Of a DNA stretch of 64,000 nt, positions 46,551-58,338 are shown one piece after another; position 1 is the stretch's first letter; the number at the start of each line of letters is the position of its first letter. A program made the translations under genes and the position numbers. Source of the stretch: Kudoa neothunni (taxonomy: Eukaryota > Cnidaria); NCBI GenBank assembly GCA_964304625.1, contig OZ199840.1, positions 10,664,001-10,728,000 of the forward strand, written 5' to 3'. The notes beneath the pieces were generated by a model. It was not told where the DNA came from, did no database searches, and worked only from the letters and a program-made list of their open reading frames with translations.

Positions 46551-49301
46551 ATGATTGGTGTGTGGCTAACATTTTATGATGAATTCGTGGTTGTAGGGAA
46601 ACAAGTGTCGTCAGCATTGCGTCGTTTTCAAAGTGTGTACTCGGAGGATCGCATCAATTCCAACCCTACCGATCTAGTAAGCAGTAATAAAGCTGCAACC
46701 TTGACCAAGATTGATTCAAAAAAAGTAATTTCGAACTGCAAAAAGAAACAAATCGCCGTGTTTGAAACCTTCGAGGAAGAGAAAAAACCCATCGCAGTGA
46801 ACACTCATCATCAGAAATATGAAAACTATCGTTCATTTCATACTCCATTGGTACGAGCGGGAATCAATATATTTAATGGGTAGGTTAGATGTGATCTAAT
46901 ATATAATTTATCTTGTTTTCTGTCGGTTAAAATTTACTATCAATTTGGATTAGAAATGCAAAGGATGGATTGGCTTATTTGATTGTTATGAATTATCTGC
47001 AGCCGAACGCATCAAGTGTAGCCGAATTCTTTAGAAATGTTCATTTTCTATCAAAAGACAAAATTGGCGAGGTTCTCGGTTCCATATCAAATGAGTTCTG
47101 TTTGGGAGCATTAAAGTGGTTGTTTGATGTGATTTTTGTTATTATTCTTGCTTAGTAATTTCGCCAATTGTTTTGATTTCTCTTCCATGTATCCAGATGA
47201 GGCTCTTCGAAATTTTCAGAATTTTTTTCGAATGCCAGTAATTATTTTTATTGAATTTAATGTTTTAATTTGGGCCGATTCTATCAGACTAATTGTTAAT
47301 CATTTCAATAAATATTACTGCCAATCGAACTATTAACTTCTTGTACAATTAATGGCGGCTAAGGATTTAATCACATTGAATATTTTACTATAATTGTCTC
47401 GAGAAAATATCTTTGTTTGGATAAATAAAATCCATTATACACACACATATATATATATATATATACATATTTATTACAATATTCTGTTGTGTTGATAATA
47501 AAATATGTTTCAAAATACAGTAGGTAATCGATAGTTTGCAGTTGATAAATTGCACGCGGTTGTTTTTATTTGTGCTTTGTTTATCTTTCTAAAAAAAGTG
47601 TTACACCTTTAATTTAAACAGAATAACAAAAAATATTATTAAGATTTTTGTTTTAATCCTATTTATTGTATTTTCATTTACATGGAAAAGATCATTTTGT
47701 GAGTTACCTCAAAAAACTTTTGATTTTCGTTCAAAAATTCAACAGTCACAGTGTAAATTTTAATCACGTAGTTTAATCAAAAAAATTATAAACTGTGAAT
47801 ATTTCGTATTGATAAAAATGCGCATCATCAATTACCCACTGTACTTCAAGTGAGATGTATAATTAATAAGATTACCTATATTTAGAACTCGACACAAAAT
47901 TAAATTGATTTTTCTAACAATCTATTACTGGCAATTTTAAACAACCCATAATCTACCACCAGACTTAACTATAAACTCGCACTGGTTAATTTATATTTGT
48001 TGTTTTGACTATAGATATAATCTGAGCTATGTAAAGTTTAAGTTAAAATTTGACTCAACTTAGTTATTCTCTATCGAAAATAATTATTGACCGGAAATAA
48101 TTGATATTTAGGGTGAAGCACAAAAAATCCATGCCATCTTGGATGTATTATACTACTCATTAAATGGCTTGATAGAGATTTTTCCATTTGTTTATAGAAA
48201 TTCGCTGAAAGATATATGTTTTGTAATCGAAATAGTAATCTTCTAAAAGTGAACAATCTGCTGGAAACTGAGGCAGTTCTGGTGTTAGTATACGCTATTG
48301 TAATGCTTAACACCGATCTGCACAATCCAAGTGTTAAATGGAAGATGTCTTTGGATCAATTTTTAAAAAATATGGAGGGTACTTTTTAGTGTTATTCAGT
48401 TTTGGTCAACTTATTGGACGTTTTTAGGCGTAGAATCTTGCAAAGATATCCCCAAAACATTTCTCAAAGATATCTACACTAATATATCAAAAGTAGCTGT
48501 TTATTGTTGTGTGGTGTGGGATTTTTGACGAATGTCATGCAGAGTGAATTTTCAGTGGGATTCGACCATATGAAACAACTTAAAGAAATGTCCTCACTGA
48601 TTACCGGAAAAGGATTGGTAAGTAGCAATTGTTTTTGTATAATCTAACGCTTTGTGTTACAATCTAGCCCCAAATTGTACAGCCACAACGGCAATTTATA
48701 GGAATTCGAGATGTCACCGAAATTCGTAGTATCAAATACCCTGAACGTTGTTGCTTACGTTCACTGTTCATCTTCAATGATTTGGTCATTTTCACTCGGT
48801 CTGTAAATTCGAAATCTATTCGGCATCGCTTCAGTCTAAATAACAACAAAAATTCGTTCTATTTCTATGTGAAATCAATCTACCTAAAAAATATACAACC
48901 AATCATGATCGAATCTAAAGCCACTCCATTTAACGTACTATTAGTGGCACACTCAGGAGATTGTGTGGCGTTTTTGGATTGTGTCGATAGCAAAAATCGT
49001 GAGAAAGTGTTTGTAGATTTCAAGCAATTTTGCTATGAAGCTTATCTCACCGATTTTATCTCTCAATGTAGGTGGATTTTTTTGTGTTATTTATGTTAAC
49101 ACGTTCTCAATAACTTTAAATTATCAATTAGGTATTCCACCGAAATTTTTCAAATGTGTCTCCAATCTTATTCAATCCAATGAAAATATTTTTACAAATC
49201 AACTTGTGGCCGATTTCAAATACAAAATCGAATCACTACAATATCCTATCGTTAAGGTGGACCCCACAAATATTGTATTCAATCCGGATTATCGTTTTTA
49301 G
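46551..49301 (+). CDS. Sec7-PH Arf guanine-nucleotide exchange factor, IQSEC/BRAG type
   Basis: Nine exons from ATG 46551 join to 498 residues. BRAG proteins activate Arf GTPases, chiefly Arf6, at the plasma membrane and endosomes. The Sec7 domain starts RAGINIFNG and NAKDGLAYLI. It carries the catalytic glutamate in SKDKIGEVLG, then FDFSSMYPDEALRNFQNFFR, GEAQKIHAILD, KFAERYMFCN and VYAIVMLNTDLHNPSVKW. A PH-like domain follows with LRSLFIFNDLVIFTR. LNTDLHNP is shared with cytohesins, but FIFNDLVIFTR matches IQSEC (FLFNDLLVVTK). The basic SALRRFQSVY near the start could be an IQ motif. Exons: 46551-46879, 46954-47115, 47156-47237, 48112-48144, 48198-48378, 48428-48492, 48543-48617, 48668-49067, 49132-49301. 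One intron is 874 nt. The start is the first in-frame ATG that opens the exon without splicing; a longer N-terminus is possible. Confidence 0.88.
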
Positions 49302-50069
49302 CATTGATAACGTCCAGTTTGGACTGTTTGTAATTTTTATCTAGTAACTCTCATCTCATCTGTGATCTGTGTGTGTGTGTGTGTGTGATATTATTTTGAT
49401 GCATGCTTGTAGTTGCTGTTGTTTTTCAGTTTGCTGTGCTGGTATTAGTTAAATATAAAAATAGGGTGAAATTTTGCGGACAACCTGCCGTGATTTTAAA
49501 AGTTAAAAATTAGTGTCGATCGATCGGCTGCCATAGTTTTTGAATTCTAGATTAAGATGCTAAACGTTGTGCTAATGTTATTCTATACACAAATTAGAGT
49601 ACAATGCAACCTCGGAGTTCGCCCCCAAATTTTAAGTCAGAAACCTTCATAATCTACCTTATGACAACCAATAAATATTTATTCTTTATTTCATTTTTGT
49701 TATATTTAATATTTATTTGTTATATTTTACAAATATTTGGTGTGCATTTCTTGTCCTAAATAAGAATAAAATAGTCATTTATTTGATGCGCGGGAAAATT
49801 TGTTTACTCCGATTCTTCTCTTTTTGTTTACAAGGTAAAACCCATTGCGCAACGTATTTATTTGGTTAGGCCATCCACATTAACTTAACGCTGTAGGCAT
49901 TGTAGGATGAGTAACATCTATCCCATCTATCCCATCTACCCACCTACCCACCTACCCATCGAAAGGCAAGTGATTTGCAGTCCTCACAGAGCTAACGTCC
50001 TGCGATGCCTAAAGCGTTAATGGAAGAGTTATGACCAACCAGAATTCCACAACCAAATCTATCTACTCA
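49302..50069. other. intergenic with short tandem repeats
   Basis: A (GT)n run lies at about 49370-49388. A CCCATCTA/CCCACCTA tandem run lies at about 49918-49960, next to the SINE-bearing GC-rich block. No gene was seen. Confidence 0.5.
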
Positions 50070-50330
50070 TAAGAGCTTTGATTCTGAGAGATTTCAAGCC
50101 TGTTATAGTACATCCCTGACGATAAAAGTATCTAATATGATCTCCTCTGTTAGATCGAATTATTACTGGGGGTGAAATTACACTTAAGTGCGATCGGATT
50201 CTAACAACCGCTCCCATTACGGGGTGAAGACACCCGTACGGAAATGGCAGTTCAGTCAGTAGCGGGGATCGAATCCAGTACCTCCGGTTATTGGGTCCAA
50301 TTACCATGCCGCTGGTTTATTTGTCATCGG
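50070..50330 (-). repeat. tRNA-derived SINE
   Basis: Read on the minus strand from 50330, GGCATGGTAATTGG resembles an A-box region. It is followed about 30 bases later by GGATTCGATCCCC, an excellent polymerase III B box. The body downstream is GC-rich and non-coding against an AT-rich background. The A-to-B spacing is as in tRNA genes, but no cloverleaf could be completed, so a SINE head is preferred over a functional tRNA. The 3' limit is approximate. Confidence 0.55.
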
Positions 50331-50399
50331 CCAGTACGAATCTGCCTGCCTGTCCAAAATTCAAATTCGACCCGCTCTTTTGTAATATGCCTTTTCGTT

Positions 50400-51090
50400 C
50401 CCAAAAAAATATTCCGGAAGAAGTTTCTGAAGATTAAGAAATTACACATTCTACATTGAGCAGCATTGTTAAAGATACAATTCGAAAGAGAAAATTGTAA
50501 AGATCAAAACACCAAAGCTAAATACATCAGATTAACTAGAAAAGTTCAAGAAAGATTTTTTCTTACATTGAAAACGCTTATACAATAAATCGTAATGGGA
50601 TACTTGAAAAATTTGGAATTCAAATCTCTCAACCTCCCACCTATAAATAGTTCTAAAGTTAAACGCAACCTTCAAAATGACTATATCGATTCCAAAGAGT
50701 AAAAGTAGTAACAATGTAAAATTAGAAAAGTATGATCTGCAACCCCGTTTTACCTAATTGTAGAAGATCGGACATCACAACGATTTTGGCAGTAAAAGCT
50801 ACAAATGTGGTTTTTCGGGAGTTATCCAACAAAGTATCAATCCAGAAATATTTCAAACCTGCTTAAAAAGATTCCCGATATTTTAAGGAATGAAAATTCC
50901 ATTATTGTCATGGGAAAGGTAAGGTTTCATCGCAGTAACAAATAGTTTTACGACAATTGCGGTTATGAAATTCGTCATTTGCCTCGGTATTCTCCATTTT
51001 CAAACCCTTTCGAGTAAATTTTTTCAAAATGAAAACATTTGATACAATTCATGATTTTATTCAAATAATAATTTTTGTTTCAAAAATATT
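50400..51090 (+). pseudogene. Tc1/IS630-superfamily transposase relic
   Basis: The 3' part reads KVRFHRSNK, then LPRYSPFSNPFE and IFSKMK in changing frames. This matches the DDE-domain end of Tc1/IS630-type transposases (consensus LPPYSPFLNPIE, then FSKWK). Upstream fragments such as CGFSGVIQQSINPEIFQTCL fit the preceding catalytic segment. The coding is heavily interrupted. No inverted repeats were identified. Confidence 0.55.
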
Positions 51091-51117
51091 CGCGTTGATA
51101 TAATATAATTACATTAG

Positions 51118-51145
51118 GATTGATTGATTGATTGATTGATTGATT
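51118..51145. repeat. (GATT)n tandem repeat
   Basis: About seven GATT units lie just beyond the Tc1-like relic. Confidence 0.9.
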
Positions 51146-51556
51146 ACTGTTCGAAATACCTGGACTTTTAAAACGATTAATTTTTGGAATTTTTGACGAA
51201 ATAAGAGTACCAGTAAGTTTCTAAATTGATTTGATCAGTTTGGATTTTAAATAAAACCAAGTATGATGAGTCCATCAAATTATTTATAATAAAGAGAGAA
51301 TAACCATTTAATATTATGAAATAACTCACCACGCAAGTTTTCTCGTGCATACGATCTTATTCGATATTTTAAAATATTTACATTTTTAATTTACAACACA
51401 AGTACTATGTCAAATAACCTGAGAAACAAACATTTAACACAATAGACCAGCAGCCGCGCGATTATACATGATTAAAAAAGAAATGTAGAAACAACAACAA
51501 AGTGAACAATAATTTTATTGGTTCTATTTGGAATCTACGACGTTTGCACGAGTGAT

Positions 51557-54500
51557 TCAAATTGGCGGAAGAAGGTTTACTTTCATTCGTAGAGACTCGA
51601 CAAGTTCATCCAACGATCGGACCAACTTAATTGAATCCTCTAAAATAGGATCTTCCTTGACTTTGTTCCTAATTTCTAACACTTCGCAGCCTTGATCGAG
51701 TATTCCTGCAACGAATAAAAACATCGTAAAACCCCCATAAATACCTTCAAATGTTCGGTCTAAAATCATGCTGGACAGTTTGATAACAAGTCTGGTCTAT
51801 TCGATTAAAATTGTGTATATTATCAAACAGTTAATCATAATGAAATTCAAACTTTATCGATTTTCAGTTTTTGTGCCATATAATCCAACTACAATAAATC
51901 AAGTATTAAACATTAAATCAGACGAGCGTACGCCAATAGCAGAATAAGGTTTGATGAGTGTCAATATGCTTTTCTCGAAGAGATTTTCTATAAGATCCAC
52001 CAAATGGTCCTAATAATGCCATTCTATCAGACTTAAGTTCGACACAAGCACAACACACTTTTATAATAACATCATTGTATAGATATTTTCTATTTTCGCT
52101 GATTATCTATTGGTAATTGTTAGTAATCATTAAAAATAATAATGAGTAGTTATGGTTGGAGCCAATAAAAATTTATCAATTATGATGCCGCGCACGCGAT
52201 GTTCATTTTGTACGCTACCTGAAACATAGTTTCAATCTAAGAAAGTAGCTGTTATCGGTTATTTAATCATTCACTTATTTGATCATTTAATCATTAATTA
52301 GTCGTTACTAATATTGACTACATTTAATTATTTCTAACCTCTAAGAATAAAGTGTCCGATTAGAAATAATTAAATCTAAATAGAGCTTTGCTAATAAAGT
52401 TTTTACGATTAAAATTTCTAACGCACATGCGTACTATATTGTAGGATTAAATTGATACTACATGAAGACGACTACTTTCTAATCTGAATCCAACTAACAA
52501 GGTTTGATTAATTATAGTTGAATTAAAAAAAGAACAGATAACAATTAACTACATTTTATAACTAATAAGTTACAATTAAACAATTCACATGGGATTAAAT
52601 TTAAGCGACAAAACAAAAGAAATTCTATTGACTCTTATATTCAAATTACCTTGTTCAAATCAGTAAGACACCCATTTTTGTATGCGACTGCAATCTGCTC
52701 GACAATTCGTAAGTTTTCGTCCACAAAAGGTGCAGTATTCTTGTGCACCATAAGATGGGACACGTCTCCCGGCCTGTAGTAGTAGTAGTGGTAGAACGTT
52801 ATTTAAATTTCGAACAACAGCGAGATATTATCCAATACTTGTTCAGCATAATTTTACACAGCAACGTGTACTTGAGAGCTTTAGATGTTTTAGGACTCTC
52901 TATAGTTCGATACAACTACAAAAAATTGTGTAATGTTGTCAAACACAACCGATTACATCAAAAGCTTCATAGAAATAAGAATAGGCTGTGGTGAAGTCTC
53001 TTTCCTTCGCGTGGATCGTAGCACTTTGCATATCCATGTCAGCCTACACATAGAATCAATGAAACTAAAATTGCGTGGCGTTATATGTGTTTATGTAATT
53101 TTTAAAACACTTTTTAATTCCAATGCGCATTAAAAAATAATTAAACTTTATTGTTTTCTTATATGAATATCAAACACTAAATTTCAATACTAATCTTGAC
53201 TTATAACGTTACGAGTCATTGTTAATATTTGTATACATTTGACAAGTGAACGAGAGGTTTCAAGCTATAAACTATAGAAATGATCCATTAAATAATTGAA
53301 TATTTCTATTATCAAAAAATTCAAATATCTTAAGAATATTTGAATTACATTTCATTATGTCGTAACAATAGATTATTAGAGTCATATTTATAAAGAATAG
53401 ATAATCTTTTATAATTGATAATATCCATAATTTGGCGTGTCCATTCAAATTTTCGTGCTATTCATTCGACCGTGTAAAGTAATTAAATCTCACAGAAAGT
53501 AAATTCAAAAAAATCTTAGATTAATATAATCACACGATAGCAACATTCTGTTGAATATTTTGAATAGCTCTAATACTTTTATTGAAGTTTTATGAAAAAA
53601 CTTAAATCTCATAATTGACAATATTGTATTGCTATTGACTACAATGGTTACAATGGTTATTATGATTATTGTGATCACAATGACGTGGATTTATTGAGCG
53701 TTTAAAAGTTGAAATATAACACTAATAGCGCATGATTATATAATTATATTAATCGTGGGAAGAATTATTCATTGATTTGTTAGGTGACAGAAACCATAAT
53801 TAATGTACCTGCAACTTTTGATTAACGCAGAGAGACGCAGCAGCTATCCGAGCTGAAGTGAGTGATGCCCTACAAAAACATGTTCAGCTCACCATAGCAA
53901 CGGCACCACTACTTAGATTTGACAGTGTTTCCCATGGCGTAATACAATCTCGATTCGAGCAATAAAATCTCGACCATCTGCTTCTTGTTGTCGTAGATCT
54001 TCATGTCGTTCACAATCCTATTCACTACACAATTTGAAGGATGATAAGTTGTGACAGCAATAACTCCAACGTCCTACCGATTGGGACACATTTATCATAA
54101 TTTCCCTCCTCATAGTATAGCTCAGCTAATCGAACCTATTTAATAAGCCGATTCCAACATGCAACACAAACACACCAATGAGGTTCATACACGAAGAGTG
54201 TGTGCTAAAAAAGTGCCTTTCGCTTGTTCAGCCCACTCCACACACTCACAACACAACTCAATCTACACAAAATTCATCTCTCACACACACCACCAACTCT
54301 CTAACATAACGCTTACAGCGGGTTGTTTGTCCATATCAGTCTCAAGAACCAAATTAAGCAAATCTTGAACCAGCCTTGATGCTCTCGATTTAGATAATGA
54401 AACAATATGATTTTTTAAGATGGGAATCAATTCCAATAAATCTAAAACTATAAAGTGTTGTTTGAGGGGAGGCGAATTTACTCTCTTTTTGATTTTTAGC

Positions 54501-54799
54501 CGAAAACACATACGCTAAATTAAAAATTGCACTTTCTCTAGAGCTCATGTCTTCTTTGTTGTTGGTATTGATGGTTTTTTTGGCTGTCATTAAATGGAAT
54601 AAATCAATGAATTCAATAGAGAATATGTTGGGATAACTTATCCATTTTATTTACCCGTTTCCTTCATTTTCTCAATATCACTGTCAGTGACTTTTTCAAC
54701 ATTTTTAAAGACTGAAACTGTGTTTCCACTGGCTCCCAAATCAATATGCATCGTCGATAATTTTCTGTTGCGCAGCGCATAATACTTGACATAAGTCAT
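51557..54799 (-). CDS. PSMD11: 26S proteasome non-ATPase regulatory subunit 11 (Rpn6)
   Basis: Fifteen exons join to 446 residues from ATG 54799, or 430 from the in-frame ATG at 54751 (human 422). Rpn6 is the lid subunit that clamps lid, base and 20S core. Matches in order: RESAIFNLAYVFSAK, SKSRASRLVQDLLNLVLE, LCCECVEWAEQAKGTFL, QMVEILLLESRLYYAMGN, KASLTSARIAAAS, FTTAYSYFYEAFD, SKALKYTLLCKIMLNK, and the PCI domain with LIKPYSAIGLDYMAQKLKI, IKLSSMILDRTFEGILDQG. Exons: 54799-54655, 54583-54482, 54441-54317, 54262-54191, 54135-54056, 54017-53913, 53869-53809, 53043-52957, 52915-52839, 52773-52650, 52106-52059, 52009-51932, 51888-51853, 51796-51745, 51705-51557. Two introns are long (765 and 543 nt). 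The 48-nt exon at 52106-52059 is needed to complete the helical repeat before PCI. Confidence 0.93.
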
Positions 54800-56905
54800 G
54801 TGATCATGTTGATTTTTGTCTTTGAGAATTATTCTGTTCTATTCTATTTGAGTACAACAAATTTCCATATGATTTAGTTTATTATCAATATTTGATGAGG
54901 GTGAATCAGAAAATTATAATATTGAATTATTAATTTTTTTTTAATTTTTTTCCAAATTCTAATATGGTCTCCGTATTGTGTAACTTTATGGAGGTTAGGA
55001 AAGCTACACAGTGTAACGCAATGTTATATTTACTTCTAAGGCGGTCGACATGAGAACCGGTCATGGCTCGGTACTCACATGAAATTTTTAAAATTAACCT
55101 GATTTGTTTTAAATAGGTCATTCAAAAATCCTTTTCGTTACGTTAAAGTTATTTTATTGATACATTGATGAATCATTAGGATTTGACTCTCGGATGACGG
55201 AACCCAAAAAACTTACACGTATACCAGTGTGCCAGTGTGCCGGTATGCCGAAAGAGGGTCCCTAAGGTACCCCGGAGATTTTTAAATTTAATTCGCTCAT
55301 TTGGATAAAAAATTTGTTTCCTGTGATTATTACTTAATCAAAAATAAAAATTACCGCCAAAATATAAAAATATTTAACCAGCCAGGAAAAAAATACAAGA
55401 AATTCGTAACTACAGCAGACAACCGATAATACACACCCAATATGCGTGCGCGGATAATTTTATTTTGCATTTTCTTTATGTCCAGTATGGATATTACAAC
55501 TTTTATTTGAATACAATAACGAAAAAACATTAGTAAGATTATTAAGATTATCTGGCCGAAAAATAATTTGCAATTTTTATTCTAATCATATTTATTGATA
55601 AAATATTTATATCCTTTTATACTGGGATAAAATTGAATGAATGGTCAGTTATAAAAAATTAAAAATATTATTTTATGTCTTATTCACCTTTTATCGAAAT
55701 ATAAAAAAAATTTTTACGTTTTTATCCTAAAATCTTTATTAATGTGCATTTATAACAATCTTTAATCGGCTATTAGCGTTGCATTTTCATAAAATTTATT
55801 CTATTTTCATTTCGTTCAAAAATTCTTCAATTGGTTCCAATAAAAACAATTTAATCTACTAGGTTTGGCCGGAAAAAGTGCGTATTATAAGTTAGTCACG
55901 TGATCAAACAGATTGGAAATTTCCAAGTTTAATTCCAAAATATTTTTAAGACTTTTATCTTGTTACAATAACAAAAATATTATAAAACGTTTCACCCAAT
56001 ATAAACTTGGACTACGTGGTATCGATGAAAGTGCGTATTATCGGTTGCATACTGTATCACTTTGAAGAAAAAAAAACGAAAATAGAAAAGAAATTCCTCA
56101 AAAATATAGGTTTTACTTGTATAAAACTATATTAATTAATTTTTAGAAAACTCAAGGTTGATTTTCGAGTGAATTTGTCACCTGAAAGGAACAACCAACA
56201 AACCCGCTACAAAAAAGATATCGTTAATCTGATTTCGCGATCGTGGTATTAAATCATAACAATATTTCCTTCCCTTAAAACTACTAACTTTTCTGGTATA
56301 ATTTTTATTCTATGGTAAAAATCTTGACTGATATAGAAAGAAAACCCAGTTTGGAACAAAATTAATATACTACAAAGAGTGCTAGTGTCCCAGAATAATC
56401 TACAAGCTTGTAGGATTCTTCCGATAGAAAATAAAATCAGAACTTAGTCATACTCTTATTCATGTAAAAAATAATTATTAATCATTAATTTTTAGTTCAA
56501 ATTAAATAATAAATATAAGAGATTCATCGGCCTTTAAACACTAAATACTATTGGTTAGGTTTTGAGAAAGTAGTCTATTATTTTACATCTTTAAGAAAAA
56601 AAGTTGTTTGTTAGTTTAGTTTAAAGTTCATTCGATATCAAAAGATTTCATGTAAAATTATAGAGTAAATACAAAGGTAACGATAGAAATTTCGAAAGAT
56701 AAAATACCCCCATACGTCCTGTATGGGTTAAATAAATTCGCCAAAAAATCAATATATAAATAATTTTTTTAAATTGAACGCATTAAAAATTAATAATGAT
56801 GATATCGTTTGGTTAACATTTTAGGACCAATTTTGATTATTTTTGAAAAAATTTGTATGATTAAAGATGTGTTTAACCTACCTCGCGCCTCAAAATCGAT
56901 TATAC
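54800..56905. other. intergenic, AT-rich; one shared repeat fragment
   Basis: CAAAAAACTTACACGTATA and a following GGTACCCC (55203-55275) correspond to 17087-17130. The rest is AT-rich and shows no gene on either strand. Confidence 0.45.
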
Positions 56906-57361
56906 CAGGAGTGGCCAAACCATGGCTCGCGAGCCTTATGTAACTCCGGAAGTTATGATGTGGCCCTTGAAAATCCGGTCGACCTTAAAGTTGGCTCCGA
57001 CCTGGGCAAGTATCGCCAACCCTGGACTATACACTTGGTGATTTTGGAATAGAATTGACCCCAGGCTTTTATTGCATTTAACGACGCAATAAATAACTGT
57101 GTAACCATACTTTAAATTAATGAAAAATTTGTCGACAAATTTCTGTCGTATTTTCACCGATATTTACATTGTGAGTATACAAAATAGTTCGAATTCGTGT
57201 GAATTTGTTGGCGCGACATGTATTTATGTCGACTTGGAATTTATTGTAACGAATTACTGAGATAAACAAATTTTTAGCATGTAAAAATGGTTAAAGTTTT
57301 GTTTCCTAAAAATATTGATAAATTAAGTTCATCCATAATGTGAGTAACAAATTAGGTTCCT

Positions 57362-57510
57362 ACAGTTGGTAACCACTTTTGCGTAATCCCCTCAGGGGTA
57401 GGGAAAAAGTAAAAATAATTAATTAACCATCTATATCCAGTTTAGCGCACATATGGACAATATGAATTTTTTTATATCGTCCATGGATATAATTCAGATC
57501 ATAAACATTC
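57362..57510. repeat. dispersed repeat family, copy 2 (partial)
   Basis: GGTAACCACTTTTGCGTAAT and AATATGAATTTTTTTATATC align with copies 1 and 3. Only the first part of the repeat is present before the sequence diverges. Confidence 0.55.
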
Positions 57511-57845
57511 TTCTCGCAAAACACATCCAAATCCCAATCATTATTATCAGATCCATCCGAACTTGACTTTCCATAATTAAAATGACAACAAATATTTTAG
57601 TATTATTTAATATAAAAAACTTCTGGATTCAGTTTCACCTAAAATCGCTCGGAAGGTTAAGTAATTATGTACAATGTACATCATTGTTTGCGCGCGAAAG
57701 TAATTGTGTAAAACTGTGAGTTAAAAATTAGCCACATTTATTCTGAGGCCCTGATAATATCATTTAAGACTAATTAACTATTTTTGAATCAATCGATACT
57801 TTTTTTAGTTTATATATTTTTTTGTCAATCTGTTATAATGTTGCA

Positions 57846-58205
57846 TGCTTCCACAATAGTTACTGATTTTCCTTGAAATTGCTTATTAATTTGATTGATA
57901 TGATTAAATATATCTGAAAGGTATGTTAAGCGAGCGATAAACTCAGGATCAGCCAAGTCCTCACAAATGTCTGAATCGCGCTCGCCAAGAAAAGTTTCTA
58001 ATTAAGTACGTAGCTCAACAACACAGTTTAACCGTTCCCCCCAGGGCCATCTTAATTCAGTATGAAGTAAAAGAACGGTATGTTTAGAGCCTATATCCTC
58101 ATAAAAAGCTTTAAAAAAAGTGGTGATTAGACAACTTTGTTCATAACCAATTTTAGGTTTTTGGGGAGGGTTCTTGAAGCTAAAGCATATCTGTGAACAA
58201 CGCAA
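57846..58205 (-). pseudogene. hAT transposase fragment
   Basis: One frame on the minus strand reads LLLHTELRWPWGERLNCVVE, then after a single stop continues LETFLGERDSDICEDLADPE and RLTYLSDIFNHINQINKQFQ GKS. This is the central region of ZBED5/FAM200/SCAND3-type hAT transposases (consensus HTEIRWLSRG, then LAYLADIFxHLNxLN). The N- and C-terminal thirds are missing, so the element cannot be autonomous. Confidence 0.7.
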
Positions 58206-58338
58206 AGTGTTGTTATCACATTTGGTGCTTGTTGTTTAATAATCGAGATAAAAACTTAAAAATTATTTAGATACCTTAGATATTATGGAAAATTTGTATG
58301 TCGGTCAATGCATGGCGGGTCGTAGGTTGCCCACCCTG

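Larger units (their letters stand above)
56906..58338 (-). mobile_element. hAT transposon, 1.43 kb, ZBED5/FAM200-like lineage
   Basis: The left end reads CAGGAGTGGCCAAACCATGG. The right end read inward is CAGGGTGGGCAACCTACGAC. Both are classical hAT termini. The flanking octamers GATTATAC and AAATATAC match at 6 of 8 positions. The interior carries a decayed transposase on the minus strand, plus a copy of the dispersed repeat (57362-57510) and a piggyBac-like terminus (57646-57660). It therefore received later insertions or is itself a composite. Confidence 0.75.

Noticed and set aside
46354-46617. Minus-strand 87-codon frame with a hydrophobic segment
   Set aside because: It overlaps the antisense of the IQSEC-like first exon, has no partner exon and matches no family. 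I kept the plus-strand gene.
50255-50330. Functional tRNA gene
   Set aside because: The B box is excellent, but no 7-bp acceptor stem or anticodon arm could be paired by eye. It fits a SINE head better.
52004-52060. Apparent frame shift in PSMD11 just before the PCI domain
   Set aside because: A frame reading ELKSDRMALL seemed to need one base removed. A better solution is a 48-nt exon (52106-52059) plus a 49-nt GT-AG intron, which restores the frame and the expected helical-repeat length.
58002-58205. Host gene of the FAM200/ZBED5 type
   Set aside because: The fragment lies between hAT terminal repeats, lacks both ends of the protein and has an in-frame stop. It is therefore a transposon relic, not a domesticated gene.
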